Assembly (NCBI RefSeq): GCF_019801605.1
Contig: NZ_JAHVIT010000002.1
Span: forward strand, 744,001 to 808,000
Origin: Maritimibacter alkaliphilus
Lineage (GTDB): Bacteria > Pseudomonadota > Alphaproteobacteria > Rhodobacterales > Rhodobacteraceae
Direction of reading: 5' to 3'
DNA: 64,000 bases
A model generated the notes under the pieces. It saw only the letters and a list, made by a program, of their open reading frames with translations, searched no databases and was not told the origin of the DNA. This document shows, in pieces, positions 1 to 7,780 of the stretch. Position 1 is the stretch's first letter, and each line of letters starts with the position of its first letter. A program made the translations under genes and the position numbers.

Positions 1-122
1 AGGCCGGGGGCAACCCCTACGGTTATTCCGCCAAGGCCGGTGAGTTCGACGATGCCGGCAAGGCCGCCGTCGCCCACCAGGCCAAGCGCCTGACCGAGAT
101 CGCGGCGAAGCTCTCCGCCTGA
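1..122 (+). CDS. C-terminal end of a flavodoxin-fold NAD(P)H oxidoreductase (partial)
   Basis: Only the last 39 codons lie in the window, read in the frame starting at base 3 and ending at the TGA at 120-122. The tail has a GGNPYGYSAKAG segment followed by an amphipathic helix ending in LTEIAAKLSA. This resembles the C-terminus of WrbA-like or NADPH-dependent FMN reductase proteins, where a GxxPYG stretch sits close to the flavin site and the last helix packs against the sheet. The 5' part is outside the window, so the assignment rests on a short stretch and is tentative. A GC-rich hairpin follows 28 bases after the stop. Confidence 0.5.
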   Translation, partial: AGGNPYGYSAKAGEFDDAGKAAVAHQAKRLTEIAAKLSA

Positions 123-150
123 TCGGAGCCGCCTGATCGAAAAAAAACAT

Positions 151-176
151 CCGGGGCCGGTGGACACCGGGCCCGG
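151..176 (+). terminator. Hairpin after the flavodoxin-like gene
   Basis: CCGGGGCCGGTG and CACCGGGCCCGG are inverted repeats with one mismatch. They can form a strong stem of about 10 pairs around a small loop. The stem is followed by a weak pyrimidine-rich stretch (GGTCTTCTCT) rather than a clean T-run, so it is a plausible but imperfect terminator. Confidence 0.4.
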
Positions 177-190
177 AGGTGGTCTTCTCT

Positions 191-293
191 AGGTCTCTAG
201 GTCTCTAGGTCTCTAGGTCTCTAGGTCTCTAGGTCTCTAGGTCTCTAGGTCTCTAGGTCTCTAGGTCTCTAGGTCTCTAGGTCTCTAGGTCTC
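191..293. repeat. Tandem octamer array (AGGTCTCT), about 12.9 copies
   Basis: Twelve perfect copies of AGGTCTCT run from 191 to 286, followed by a 7-base partial copy to 293. Every junction creates a CTAG tetranucleotide, giving 13 CTAGs at exact 8-base spacing. The array lies between two converging genes (the one ending at 122 and the response regulator ending at 523), so a change in copy number would not shift a reading frame. Perfect short tandem arrays of this kind are prone to slippage. Confidence 0.97.
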
Positions 294-522
294 CGATCTG
301 CGGCAGCACTCGCATTCCTCGGCACCGTTCCGAGGCATTCCGCGTCATCGCCTGCGACCCTCCGGGTCCAACGGATGCCCCGTCGCTCTCTTCACGAAAC
401 CGGCCCCAGATCGGCCCCGGACCGGCCCGCGCTTCCGTCGCAACCCGCTTTGGGCCGATTGCCGAACCGTCGTGCTGCCGCCGCCGAAAGGCCGGCCCGT
501 CGCACCAGCCACAGCCCGCTCC

Positions 523-1239
523 TCAGATCGCAACCGGCTCTGCCAGCCTGTCCCTCAACAATCCAGCCAGGCAGGCCACGTCCCCTCCATGGGCGGCCCC
601 CTCCCGGCGTGTGGCCTCCAACCGCTCCAGCACCCGCAACAGCGCCACGTCCTGAGCGCCGCGCGCCACGCCGAGCAGGAACTGTCGGGCATAGTCGACC
701 ACTTCGACCGGCGCGCCGGGCGCCAGCATCCCGGCCAGGTGGGCCATGTCGTCCCGATAGGCGATCGGATCCGGCTCTACCCGGTCCGAGAGCACTTCGC
801 GCGGGCCGCGTGGATGAAACTCGGGTGGGAGGTGGCGCAGGATGGCATCCTGAAACGCCATGACACTCACCAAGGGCTTGGACAGGAACCCGTCGGCCCC
901 CGCCGCGAGAGCCCTGTCGTGCAACTGGTCCTCCCCGCTGGTGGCAAGGATGACAGCGATCCGGGGTCGGGCGTCGGCCAGCGTGGCGATCAGGTCAAGG
1001 CCGGTGCCGTCCGGAAGCCCGAGGTCGATCACGATGACAGAGGGCCGGTAGACCCGCAGGTGACGTTCCGCGGCCGACAGGGAATCCGCTCGGCGTATCC
1101 GGGCTCCGGACCGCAGGCAGAGCAGTCGCATGGCATCGCTGGCATAGCGGCTGTCCTCGACCACCAGAACCGTGAGGCCCAGAAGCGGGCGGTCCCCGGT
1201 GGGGGCCGGCCGGCCGGACTGTCGCTCTACGTCATTCAT
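523..1239 (-). CDS. Response regulator with N-terminal receiver domain
   Basis: A 238-residue protein begins at an ATG (1239-1237) with a GGGAGACAGG ribosome binding site just upstream, which is preferred over an in-frame start 13 codons earlier. Residues about 20-140 are a CheY-like receiver: the acidic cluster in LVVEDS, the phosphoacceptor Asp in VIDLGLPDG, the Thr/Ser in ATSGE and the Lys in LSKP are all present. The remaining roughly 100 residues are helical with no recognisable DNA-binding or enzymatic output domain. It therefore probably acts through protein contacts or as a phosphorelay member. No histidine kinase is adjacent, so the partner is unknown. Confidence 0.85.
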   Translation of the reverse strand: MNDVERQSGRPAPTGDRPLLGLTVLVVEDSRYASDAMRLLCLRSGARIRRADSLSAAERHLRVYRPSVIVIDLGLPDGTGLDLIATLADARPRIAVILATSGEDQLHDRALAAGADGFLSKPLVSVMAFQDAILRHLPPEFHPRGPREVLSDRVEPDPIAYRDDMAHLAGMLAPGAPVEVVDYARQFLLGVARGAQDVALLRVLERLEATRREGAAHGGDVACLAGLLRDRLAEPVAI

Positions 1240-1457
1240 CGCCTGTCTCCCTCGATGGCCCGTTCCCGCCGACCGCACGCATCCCCAAACGTCTGCCCGG
1301 CGCGTTCCGGCCCCTGAAGGGTAGCGATCCTCGGCTAATGAAAGCTTAAGCCATCTACGGGGGGCGACGCCGTCGCAGACCCGTCCCTGCGCGGACCTGT
1401 CGCTTGCGTGGCCAGACGCAGCCGCGCATAAGGATCGAAAGGAAGAGGAGAGAGATC

Positions 1458-1862
1458 ATGATCGGTCGCCTGAATCACGTCGCCATCGCCGTGCCCGACC
1501 TCGAGGCCGCGGCGGCACAGTACCGCGATACCCTCGGCGCAGAGGTCGGCGCGCCGCAGGATGAACCCGATCACGGCGTCACCGTGGTCTTTATCGACCT
1601 GCCGAACACCAAGATCGAGCTGCTCTACCCGCTTGGCGACGCCAGCCCGATCCAGGGGTTCCTCGACAAGAACCCCGCCGGTGGCATCCACCACATCTGC
1701 TACGAGGTCGAGGACATCCTCGCGGCCCGGGACCAGCTCAAGGAAGCCGGCGCGCGGGTCCTCGGCACGGGCGAGCCCAAGATCGGCGCCCATGGCAAGC
1801 CGGTGCTCTTCCTGCATCCTAAGGACTTCAACGGCTGCCTCGTCGAGCTGGAACAGGTCTGA
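1458..1862 (+). CDS. mce: Methylmalonyl-CoA epimerase
   Basis: This 134-residue protein is one vicinal-oxygen-chelate (glyoxalase-fold) unit pair, the normal size for the epimerase. It interconverts (2S)- and (2R)-methylmalonyl-CoA in the propionyl-CoA to succinyl-CoA route. Visible landmarks are the N-terminal metal-ligand segment LNHVAIAVPDL, the GIHHICYEVED segment with the second His, and the final ligand Glu in GCLVELEQ. The ATG at 1458 has a purine-rich GGAAGAGGAGAG site upstream; in-frame starts before it would add a non-homologous leader. The DUF1467 gene starts 3 bases after the stop, as is common for this pair in Rhodobacterales. The downstream mutase is B12-dependent, which fits the B12 uptake operon elsewhere in the window. 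Confidence 0.93.
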   Translation: MIGRLNHVAIAVPDLEAAAAQYRDTLGAEVGAPQDEPDHGVTVVFIDLPNTKIELLYPLGDASPIQGFLDKNPAGGIHHICYEVEDILAARDQLKEAGARVLGTGEPKIGAHGKPVLFLHPKDFNGCLVELEQV

Positions 1863-1865
1863 TCC

Positions 1866-2150
1866 ATGGCGATCACCTCTGCCCTCGTGCTCTTCGCGGT
1901 GATCTGGTTCCTCACCCTGCTGGTGGTCGTGCCGATCAAGCTCAAGACCCAGCAGGACGTGGGCAAGGTCACGCCGGGCACCCAGTCCGGCGCGCCCGAG
2001 CACCACTACCTCAAGCAGAAGGTCTGGATCACCACCGGGGTCACGCTGGTGCTCTGGGCCATCGTCTGCGGCATCATCCTGTCGGGCTGGGTGACCATCG
2101 CCGACATCGACCTCTTCCACCGCATGAACCCGCGCGGCCCCGTCAACTGA
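1866..2150 (+). CDS. DUF1467 family membrane protein
   Basis: A 94-residue protein with two predicted transmembrane helices (about residues 5-24 and 55-76) and a short conserved loop containing VGKVTPGTQSGAPEH. This matches the DUF1467 family, whose function is unknown. It starts 3 bases after mce, so the two are co-transcribed and probably translationally coupled. The association with mce is recurrent in alphaproteobacteria, but no role in CoA metabolism can be read from the sequence. Confidence 0.88.
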   Translation: MAITSALVLFAVIWFLTLLVVVPIKLKTQQDVGKVTPGTQSGAPEHHYLKQKVWITTGVTLVLWAIVCGIILSGWVTIADIDLFHRMNPRGPVN

Positions 2151-2219
2151 CGGTCACCTGACTATCTCCTGACCATCACCTGACCGGTACATCTTTCGCT
2201 CGGAAATATCCCCGGGGGG

Positions 2220-2243
2220 CTTGCCGCCCCGCAGGGCGGCAAG
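2220..2243. terminator. Convergent hairpin terminator between DUF1467 and CysZ-like genes
   Basis: CTTGCCGCCC (2220-2229) and GGGCGGCAAG (2234-2243) are a perfect 10-base inverted repeat around a 4-base loop. There is no long T-run, but the hairpin lies between the ends of two converging genes and could act on both. Confidence 0.5.
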
Positions 2244-2327
2244 GGGGGGCAGGCAGCCCCCCACGCGCGGCGCAAGCCGCGCCAGGCGTCGTGTGCGGCG
2301 CAGCCGCTCCGATCGGTCAGGCCCGCT

Positions 2328-3041
2328 TCAGGCCCGCTTCAGGCCGCCAGTCAGCCGGTGGAAGATATGGGTGAAGGTCGCCGCCCCGAAGATCGGGATC
2401 ACGAGGTTCACCAGCGGCACCGACAGTGGCACCGCCATCAGCACGCCCGCCGCCCAGATCGACAGCCAGTTGCGGCCGCGCAGGCGCTTCGCCTCCTCCC
2501 GGCCCACGCGCCGGATCGCGGCCAGCGTGTAGTATTCCCGCCCCAGCAGGAAGCCGTTCAGCCCCCAGAAGATGAAGAGCGCGAAGGGCGGAAACAGGAC
2601 GTAGAGCACAAGCGCCACGATGTTCGCCCCGATCAGCACGCCGAGGAAGCCCAGCGAGTCCTTGATCTGCTCCGGGATCGGCAGCCGGGGCACCGCGGGC
2701 AGGTGGGGATAGTGCCGGTCCTCCACCGCCTGCGCCACGTCGTCGAGGAAGAACGAGGTGATGGCAGAAGCCACCGGCACCATCAGGAAGACCGAGAGCG
2801 CCATCATGGCGAAGAAGCTGGACCATGTGACCAGCTCTCCGACCCATGTCACCTCGCCGATCAGCGGCAGGGTGGCGCTGTCGCCCACCAGCCACTGCAA
2901 CAGCACGAGGAGGGCGGCATAGGTCGCCACCAGCAGCGCGAAGGTCAGCACGATCCCGAGGAAGAGCACCCGGCGGAACCGCCGGTCCCCGGCCTGCGAC
3001 AGCGCGAGGGCAAAGCTCTGCAGGATCACTCCGACTGCCAT
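2328..3041 (-). CDS. EI24/CysZ-like integral membrane protein
   Basis: A 237-residue protein with about four to five hydrophobic segments (for example around residues 25-52, 68-95, 135-165 and 200-225) and the loop DDVAQAVEDRHYP. This is typical of the EI24/CysZ domain family. CysZ proteins in gammaproteobacteria import sulfate; for this alphaproteobacterial member the substrate is unknown. The start at 3041 gives MAVGVILQS and overlaps the last 16 bases of the upstream nitroreductase gene, so the two form an operon. A longer in-frame extension through the nitroreductase region is a shadow. Confidence 0.85.
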   Translation of the reverse strand: MAVGVILQSFALALSQAGDRRFRRVLFLGIVLTFALLVATYAALLVLLQWLVGDSATLPLIGEVTWVGELVTWSSFFAMMALSVFLMVPVASAITSFFLDDVAQAVEDRHYPHLPAVPRLPIPEQIKDSLGFLGVLIGANIVALVLYVLFPPFALFIFWGLNGFLLGREYYTLAAIRRVGREEAKRLRGRNWLSIWAAGVLMAVPLSVPLVNLVIPIFGAATFTHIFHRLTGGLKRA

Positions 3042-3604
3042 GTCACCACCTTGGCGAGGTCCGGGCGCGGGCGTTCCGGCGGGGCGGCGGTTTCGGTGCC
3101 GACGTAGACCAGACCGGCGAGGCTCTCCTGCGGGGCCAGCCCCAGACCCTCTTCGAGGAACGGCCGGTCGAAGGCGTGCCAGCCGGTCAGCCAGCCCGCG
3201 CCCCAGCCCGAAGCCAGCGCCGCGTTCACGAGGCCGAGGCAGACGGCGCCCGCCGAATAGGTCTGCTCGATGACCGGGATCTTGGGGCTTTCCTTCGGGC
3301 TCTCGACCACGGCGACGCAGATCACGCCATCCTCGAACTGCTTGGCCGCCTTGGCGATATCGGCCTCGTCCTTGCCGAGTGCCGCACCCCGGGTCCGGGC
3401 CAGTCCCGCGAGGCGATCCAGCGCCGCACCGTCCAGCACGATGAAGCGCCAGGGCTCCAGCTTGCCGTGGTCGGGCACGCGGGCGGCGGCGGTCAGGATC
3501 ACCTCCATCTCGTCGCGCGACGGCCCGGGGGCGGTCAGCGTCTTGGGCGGACGGGACCGGCGGGTCAGCAGGAAATCGAGGGCGGCTTGGTTTCTTTCGG
3601 GCAT
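3026..3604 (-). CDS. Nitroreductase family protein
   Basis: This 192-residue FMN-dependent oxidoreductase resembles the YdjA-type small nitroreductases. The N-terminal LLTRRSRP is the conserved FMN-phosphate-binding RRS segment. VPDHGKLEPWRFIVLDG is the signature region of this subgroup, and GAGWLTGW lies near the C-terminal flavin-contact region. A good AGGAGTG ribosome binding site precedes the ATG at 3604. The 3' end overlaps the CysZ-like gene by 16 bases. The natural substrate cannot be inferred. Confidence 0.9.
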   Translation of the reverse strand: MPERNQAALDFLLTRRSRPPKTLTAPGPSRDEMEVILTAAARVPDHGKLEPWRFIVLDGAALDRLAGLARTRGAALGKDEADIAKAAKQFEDGVICVAVVESPKESPKIPVIEQTYSAGAVCLGLVNAALASGWGAGWLTGWHAFDRPFLEEGLGLAPQESLAGLVYVGTETAAPPERPRPDLAKVVTWQSE

Positions 3605-3860
3605 AGATCACTCCTGTCGCTGCCCCGACATGTCGGCGCTGCGGCGCGGGGATTCAAGCTTTAAACCCACGAAAAGCCTCAGGATCGCACCCGTCCGTCG
3701 CCGCGGGAGGACCCGGCGCCGCCCCGAGGCGGTAGATCGGACGGCTGATCGGACTGCGAAGGGCGGAGGAGCGAGTGGGGGCAGGGCGCTGCAATCGCGG
3801 CCCGGTGCTGGGCACCGGAGGCCGCCCGCAACACGCGAGGGCGGCGCGGTGCCTGCGATC

Positions 3861-4274
3861 TCAGGAGGCGCGGGCAGCGGCGAGGCGGGCCTGCGCCTCG
3901 GCGTCGCCGTTGGCGGCGCGGCTGATGAGGATGTCGGGCACGTGGTTCTGTGCCCAGATGCAGATCTGATCCATCAAACCGGCCAGTTCCTCTCCGAGCG
4001 GGGTGAGTTCATATTCCACCCGTGGCGGCACTTCCGCATGGACGGTGCGCAGCACCAGACCGTCATGTTCCAGGCCGCGCAGGGTCTGGGACAGCATCTT
4101 GGGCGAGATCCCCTCGATCTTGCGTGCAAGCGCGGCGTTGCGCATCCGTCCCTGCCTCAACGCGGTGACCGTAAGGTAGGTCCACTTGCCCGAGAGCAGA
4201 TCAAGCACCATGTGCGAGGCGCAGTGCCGCTTGAAGACATCGAAGGGATAGCTTTCTGCCGCATTGCTAACCAT
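3861..4274 (-). CDS. HxlR family transcriptional regulator
   Basis: A 137-residue winged-helix protein with the HxlR layout: HCASHMVLDLLSGKWTYL, then the recognition-helix region EGISPKMLSQTLRGLEHDG and the wing PRVEYELTPLG. The Cys in HCAS sits where HxlR-type redox or electrophile sensors carry their reactive Cys. I chose the ATG at 4274; a TTG at 4292 would add six residues. Neither has a strong ribosome binding site. The gene is divergent from the MDR oxidoreductase at 4373, a typical regulator-target layout, and an imperfect direct repeat lies between them. Confidence 0.88.
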   Translation of the reverse strand: MVSNAAESYPFDVFKRHCASHMVLDLLSGKWTYLTVTALRQGRMRNAALARKIEGISPKMLSQTLRGLEHDGLVLRTVHAEVPPRVEYELTPLGEELAGLMDQICIWAQNHVPDILISRAANGDAEAQARLAAARAS

Positions 4275-4276
4275 GA

Positions 4277-4306
4277 GGTAACTACTTTCCAAAAAGGTGC
4301 CTACTT
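4277..4306. promoter_or_regulatory. Direct repeat, candidate HxlR operator
   Basis: GGTAACTACTT (4277-4287) and GGTGCCTACTT (4296-4306) match at 9 of 11 bases and start 19 bases apart, just upstream of the HxlR gene start. HxlR of Bacillus subtilis is known to bind direct repeats in its target promoter, so this is a reasonable operator candidate. It is inferred only from position and repetition. Confidence 0.4.
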
Positions 4307-4372
4307 CACAAACGGAAGTTATGGTGGAATCAAGGCGCTCGTCAACGTCGCATAGAACGGCAGGAGCATTTC

Positions 4373-5293
4373 ATGCAGATCATTACTCAAGAACGCACGG
4401 GCAGTGCGCAGGTCTTGCAGTTGTCCGAGAAACCTACGCCCGAGCCGGGACCGGGCGAGCTGCGCGTGCGTGTCGTGGCCGCGGGGGTGAACCCAGTGGA
4501 TGCCGCCGTGCGCGCCGGGGATTTCCCCCTCATCGGCGCGCCGCCCTTTACCCTCGGCTGGGATCTTGCCGGCGAGGTCGAGGCCGTGGGCCCGGGCGTG
4601 CGCTGGTACCGCCCCGGTGACCGGGTGGCGGGGCTGGCGCGGTTCCCGCAGCAGGCGGCGACCTATGCCTCCCATGCCATCGTGCCCGAGGAGGAGATCG
4701 CCCGCGTGCCCTCGCAGGTAGACCTGCAGCAGGCCGGGGCCCTGCCGCTGGCCGGGCTCACCGCGTGGCAGGCGCTGGTGGTGGCCGGGGGCCTCGCGCC
4801 GCGCCAGCGGGTGCTGATCCATTCCGGCGCCGGGGGCGTCGGGCATCTCGCGGTCCAGATCGCAAAGGCGCGGGGCGCCCATGTCACCGCCACGGCGAGC
4901 GCCGGCAAGCTGGAGCTGCTGCGCGAACTGGGGGCCGACATCGCGGTGGACTACCACCGGGCGCAGCCGGTGGGGCCCTTCGACCTCGTCCTCGATCCGC
5001 AGGCCGGGGTGCAGGCGGAAACCTCCGTCGCGCTCACGCGGGCCGGGGGCAAGGTGATCACCCTGCTGGACTTCACCGAGACGGCGGCACAGCTGGCGCA
5101 GGCGCGGGGCGTGCATCTGCAACGGATCATGGTGCGGCCCGGGGCCCATCACATGGCCGCGCTGATGACGCTGATGGCCGAGGGCGCGCTGCGCGTCGTG
5201 GTCGACCGGACCTTCCCCTTGGCCGAGGCCGGGGCCGCGCAGGACTACCTCGCCGAGGCCCGCCCGGCGGGCAAGGTCGCCCTGATCCCCTGA
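4373..5293 (+). CDS. Zinc-independent MDR oxidoreductase (quinone oxidoreductase-like)
   Basis: A 306-residue medium-chain reductase with an N-terminal GroES-like domain (residues about 1-125, including AAGVNPVDAAVRAG) and a Rossmann domain. The glycine motif HSGAGGVGHLAVQIAKARG binds NADP(H). The zinc-binding cysteines of alcohol dehydrogenases are absent, which places it with the quinone oxidoreductase / enoyl reductase branch. A CAGGAG site lies upstream of the ATG. It is divergent from an HxlR regulator, which suggests induction by an electrophile or quinone, by analogy with similar pairs. Confidence 0.88.
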   Translation: MQIITQERTGSAQVLQLSEKPTPEPGPGELRVRVVAAGVNPVDAAVRAGDFPLIGAPPFTLGWDLAGEVEAVGPGVRWYRPGDRVAGLARFPQQAATYASHAIVPEEEIARVPSQVDLQQAGALPLAGLTAWQALVVAGGLAPRQRVLIHSGAGGVGHLAVQIAKARGAHVTATASAGKLELLRELGADIAVDYHRAQPVGPFDLVLDPQAGVQAETSVALTRAGGKVITLLDFTETAAQLAQARGVHLQRIMVRPGAHHMAALMTLMAEGALRVVVDRTFPLAEAGAAQDYLAEARPAGKVALIP

Positions 5294-5335
5294 GAAGCGC
5301 CGCGGACCGGTGCAGGCGCGCGGGCCCGGGCGGGA

Positions 5336-5944
5336 TCAGCGCAGAAGGGCCCGCAGGCCCGTGCCCGGCGTCCAGATCCGGGCCTGCCAGCCCGCGGCCT
5401 GTGCGGCTTTGACGTTGGCCGGTGTGTCGTCGACGAACATGATCTCGGCGCCGGGCAGGGCGATGGCGGCCTGCGCCCTGGCAAAGAAGGCAGCGTTCGG
5501 CTTGGCCGCGCCGAGGGCGGCGGAGAACAGCATCCCGTCCAAATGGGAGCCGAGCGCAAGCTCCTCCATCAGGTAGCGCGCCCGCAGCGGTTCCTGATTG
5601 GTGGCAAGGAGGACGCGCCAGCCCGCGGCACGCAGGGCATCGACCTCCGCCAGGACGGCCGTATCCACAGCCGCATCGCGGGAAAACCAGTAGTCGAGGA
5701 CCTCCGCCACCGTCAGGTCGCGGTGCAGCGCGGGCAGGCAGCGCGCGAGCACCGTGTCGAGCGCCTCCCGCCCGGTGAGGATCGCGGACCAATGCGGGCG
5801 GAAGAAGAGCCGCTGCAGGGCCTCCGGGTCGATCCGAAGGTCCTGCGCGATGGTTCCGGCCCAGCTGCCGCCCTGACGCGGATGGACCAGAACCCCATCC
5901 ACGTCGAGCATCAGGCAGCGCGGGCCGGGGCCGGTCTCAGCCAA
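5336..5944 (-). CDS. HAD superfamily hydrolase
   Basis: A 202-residue HAD phosphatase-like protein. Motif I is LDVDGVLV with nucleophile and acid/base Asp, motif II is the Thr in LLATNQE, motif III is the Lys in GAAKPNAAFF, and motif IV is FVDDTPAN. The annotated start is a TTG (5944) that overlaps the stop of the deacetylase-like gene by 8 bases; the first in-frame ATG, at 5911, would begin right at motif I and lacks a ribosome binding site. The substrate is unknown. Overlap with the upstream gene indicates co-expression. Confidence 0.82.
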   Translation of the reverse strand: MAETGPGPRCLMLDVDGVLVHPRQGGSWAGTIAQDLRIDPEALQRLFFRPHWSAILTGREALDTVLARCLPALHRDLTVAEVLDYWFSRDAAVDTAVLAEVDALRAAGWRVLLATNQEPLRARYLMEELALGSHLDGMLFSAALGAAKPNAAFFARAQAAIALPGAEIMFVDDTPANVKAAQAAGWQARIWTPGTGLRALLR

Positions 5945-7043
5945 GATGGGCCGCGGCCATCTCGTTGATCAGGGTCGAGTGGAAGGCGCGCACCCGTTCG
6001 TTCGGCTGGCGGGTGGCCACGGTCTTGGCCATCGGATCCGGCGCGACATGCGCGCTCCCCGAGAGGGTCTCGATCACCGCGTGGCCGCAGAACGGCACGT
6101 AGGCCTCGGAATAACCGCCCTCGTGCACGGCCAGCAGCTTGCCGCCGCAGTGCCGGTCGGCGGCGGCCATCATCAGCCGGGTCATCTCGGCATAGGTCTC
6201 GGCGGTGCACATCATGTGGGCCAGCGGGTCGAAGGGCCCGGCGTCGAAGCCGCAGGCGATGATGATCACGTCCGGCTTGAAGCGGTCGATGGCGGGCACC
6301 ACGATCTTCTCCATCACCTCTAGGTAGCCGTGATGGCCCACGCCCGGCGGCAGGGGGATGTTGATGTTGCAGCCCTCGCCCGCGCCTTTGCCGCGGTCTT
6401 CCACCTCGCCGCTGTCGAGCGGGTAATTGTGTTCCTGATGGATCGAGATCGTCAGCGTGTCGTCCCGATCGTAGTAGATCGCCTCGGTCCCGTTGCCGTG
6501 GTGCACGTCCCAGTCGACCACAACGGCACGGCCCAAAAGACCCTCGGCCCGGGCGGCTTCCAGTGCGACGGGGATGTTGGCCAGCAGGCAGAAGCCGTTG
6601 GGCCAGTCGGGCAGGCAGTGGTGCCCCGGCGGACGCGAGAGCGCATAGGCGTTCTTCACCTCGCCTTTCAGAATGGCGCGCAGCGAGGCCGCGGCCAGCC
6701 CGGCCGACAGCGCCGCGATTTCATAGCCGCCCTTGCCGAAGGGCGTGCGCAGGCCCAGCTCGCCGCCGCCCGCGTCGGAGGTTTCCTTGAATGTGTCGAG
6801 GAAGGCGGCGGGGTGGATGCGCTCCAGCTCCTCGCGGGTGGCCTGCGGGGCAGAGGAGACATGCAGGTCGCCCATCAGCCCGGTCACGTCCATCAGGTTC
6901 TTGAGCCGCCGCTTGGTCTCGGGGCTTTCCGGCAGGCCGCCCGCCGCGAGCGGCTGGACGAGGTCCCCCACCGGCAGGGTCAGCGCGTAGTTGCCGCCCG
7001 AGTGCCAGAAACAGCGTTCGTCCCAGTAAAAGCCCGTCTTCAT
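5937..7043 (-). CDS. Class II histone deacetylase-like amidohydrolase
   Basis: A 368-residue zinc-dependent deacetylase-fold protein. It carries SRPPGHHCLPD (His dyad), DWDVHHGNGTEAIYY (Asp and His zinc ligands), GFDAGPFDPLA (third zinc ligand Asp) and EGGYSEAYVPF. In bacteria such proteins act on acetylated polyamines, acetoin-related or other N-acyl substrates; the substrate here is not clear. I start it at the ATG at 7043 (MKTGFYWDE) because GGAGACG lies just upstream, while the preceding in-frame codons look like leader sequence. Its stop overlaps the HAD hydrolase start. Confidence 0.9.
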   Translation of the reverse strand: MKTGFYWDERCFWHSGGNYALTLPVGDLVQPLAAGGLPESPETKRRLKNLMDVTGLMGDLHVSSAPQATREELERIHPAAFLDTFKETSDAGGGELGLRTPFGKGGYEIAALSAGLAAASLRAILKGEVKNAYALSRPPGHHCLPDWPNGFCLLANIPVALEAARAEGLLGRAVVVDWDVHHGNGTEAIYYDRDDTLTISIHQEHNYPLDSGEVEDRGKGAGEGCNINIPLPPGVGHHGYLEVMEKIVVPAIDRFKPDVIIIACGFDAGPFDPLAHMMCTAETYAEMTRLMMAAADRHCGGKLLAVHEGGYSEAYVPFCGHAVIETLSGSAHVAPDPMAKTVATRQPNERVRAFHSTLINEMAAAHLG

Positions 7044-7273
7044 CGTCGTCTCCATCGTCGTTCGGCGCGATCCGACCACTCCGGCGCGGGATTGGCAAGG
7101 GGAGGGGCCGCGGGGAGGAGGTGGCAAGTGGCCGGTGCACGCCCGGACCGGTGGGGCGTGTGGCCGTCGAGGTGCGGTCCGGCCGCCTGTCGGGGGCCGG
7201 TTTGGGGGCCGGTTGAGGGCAGGGCCGTGGCGCGGCGATTGACAGGCGCGTGGTCAGCCGCCATGCCGGGCCA

Positions 7274-7534
7274 ATGGCACAACTTCCCGACCTCACCGAC
7301 CTTGCGCAGCCCGGCACCGAAATCGCCCTGCGGGTCACGCCCAAGGCCTCGCGCAACCGGATCGAGCGGGGCGAGGACGGGGCGCTGCGGGTCTATGTCA
7401 CCGTGGTGCCGGAGGACGGCAAGGCGAACGTGGCGGTGCAGAAGCTGCTGGCCAAGGCCATGGGCCTCGCGCGCTCTCGGCTCACGCTGGTGCGGGGCCA
7501 GACCGCGCGGGACAAGGTCTTCCGGGTGGAGTGA
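7274..7534 (+). CDS. DUF167 (YggU family) protein
   Basis: An 86-residue protein matching the DUF167/YggU family: ALRVTPKASRNRIE, then DGKANVAVQKLLAKAMG, and a C-terminal VRGQTARDKVFRVE. The K/R-rich conserved surface and small alpha/beta fold are typical, but the molecular function of the family is not established. The start at the ATG 7274 gives MAQLPDLTD; an upstream GTG at 7250 is possible but adds unrelated residues. The stop lies 6 bases from the end of the converging gene at 7541. Confidence 0.87.
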   Translation: MAQLPDLTDLAQPGTEIALRVTPKASRNRIERGEDGALRVYVTVVPEDGKANVAVQKLLAKAMGLARSRLTLVRGQTARDKVFRVE

Positions 7535-7540
7535 ACCGCC

Positions 7541-7780
7541 TCAGCGCGCCTTGGGCGGCAGGACGTAGCTGCCCTCGGGCAGGTTCAGGGCCGCGGCGAG
7601 GTCGCGCAGCTGCGAGGGCGAGAGGGTGATCTTGAGCACTTCGTCGGTGCGGGCGTCGTATTGCTCCAGCGTCACACATTCGGTGAAGGCATTGATCGAG
7701 ATGTCTTCCTGCAGCGGCGCCGGGCCATCGTCGACCAGCGTAATGACGGTTGCATCAAACTCGTGCTCGATCGTGAACAT
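7541..7780 (-). CDS. Small hypothetical protein, 79 residues
   Basis: I do not recognise a family. The protein starts MFTIEHEFDATVITLVDDG and is acidic in the first half, with a helix-prone SPSQLRDLAAALN segment and a basic last residue pair. Support for it being real: an AGAGGTAG ribosome binding site 5-6 bases before the ATG at 7780, balanced amino acid composition, and tight convergence with the YggU gene. It is likely cytoplasmic, with no signal peptide or membrane segment. Confidence 0.7.
   Translation of the reverse strand: MFTIEHEFDATVITLVDDGPAPLQEDISINAFTECVTLEQYDARTDEVLKITLSPSQLRDLAAALNLPEGSYVLPPKAR

Larger units (their letters stand above)
123..522. other. Convergent intergenic region
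   Basis: These 400 bases hold the hairpin at 151-176 and the octamer array at 191-293. From 294 to 522 I see no convincing gene, RNA or regulatory site. Short open frames here have no ribosome binding site and arginine/proline-rich shadow composition. Confidence 0.6.

Noticed and set aside
191-293. CRISPR-like array
   Set aside because: The octamers are directly contiguous with no spacers, so this is a simple tandem repeat.
2328-3041. Firm assignment as sulfate transporter CysZ
   Set aside because: The EI24/CysZ fold is shared by proteins of unknown substrate, and no sulfur-assimilation genes are adjacent.
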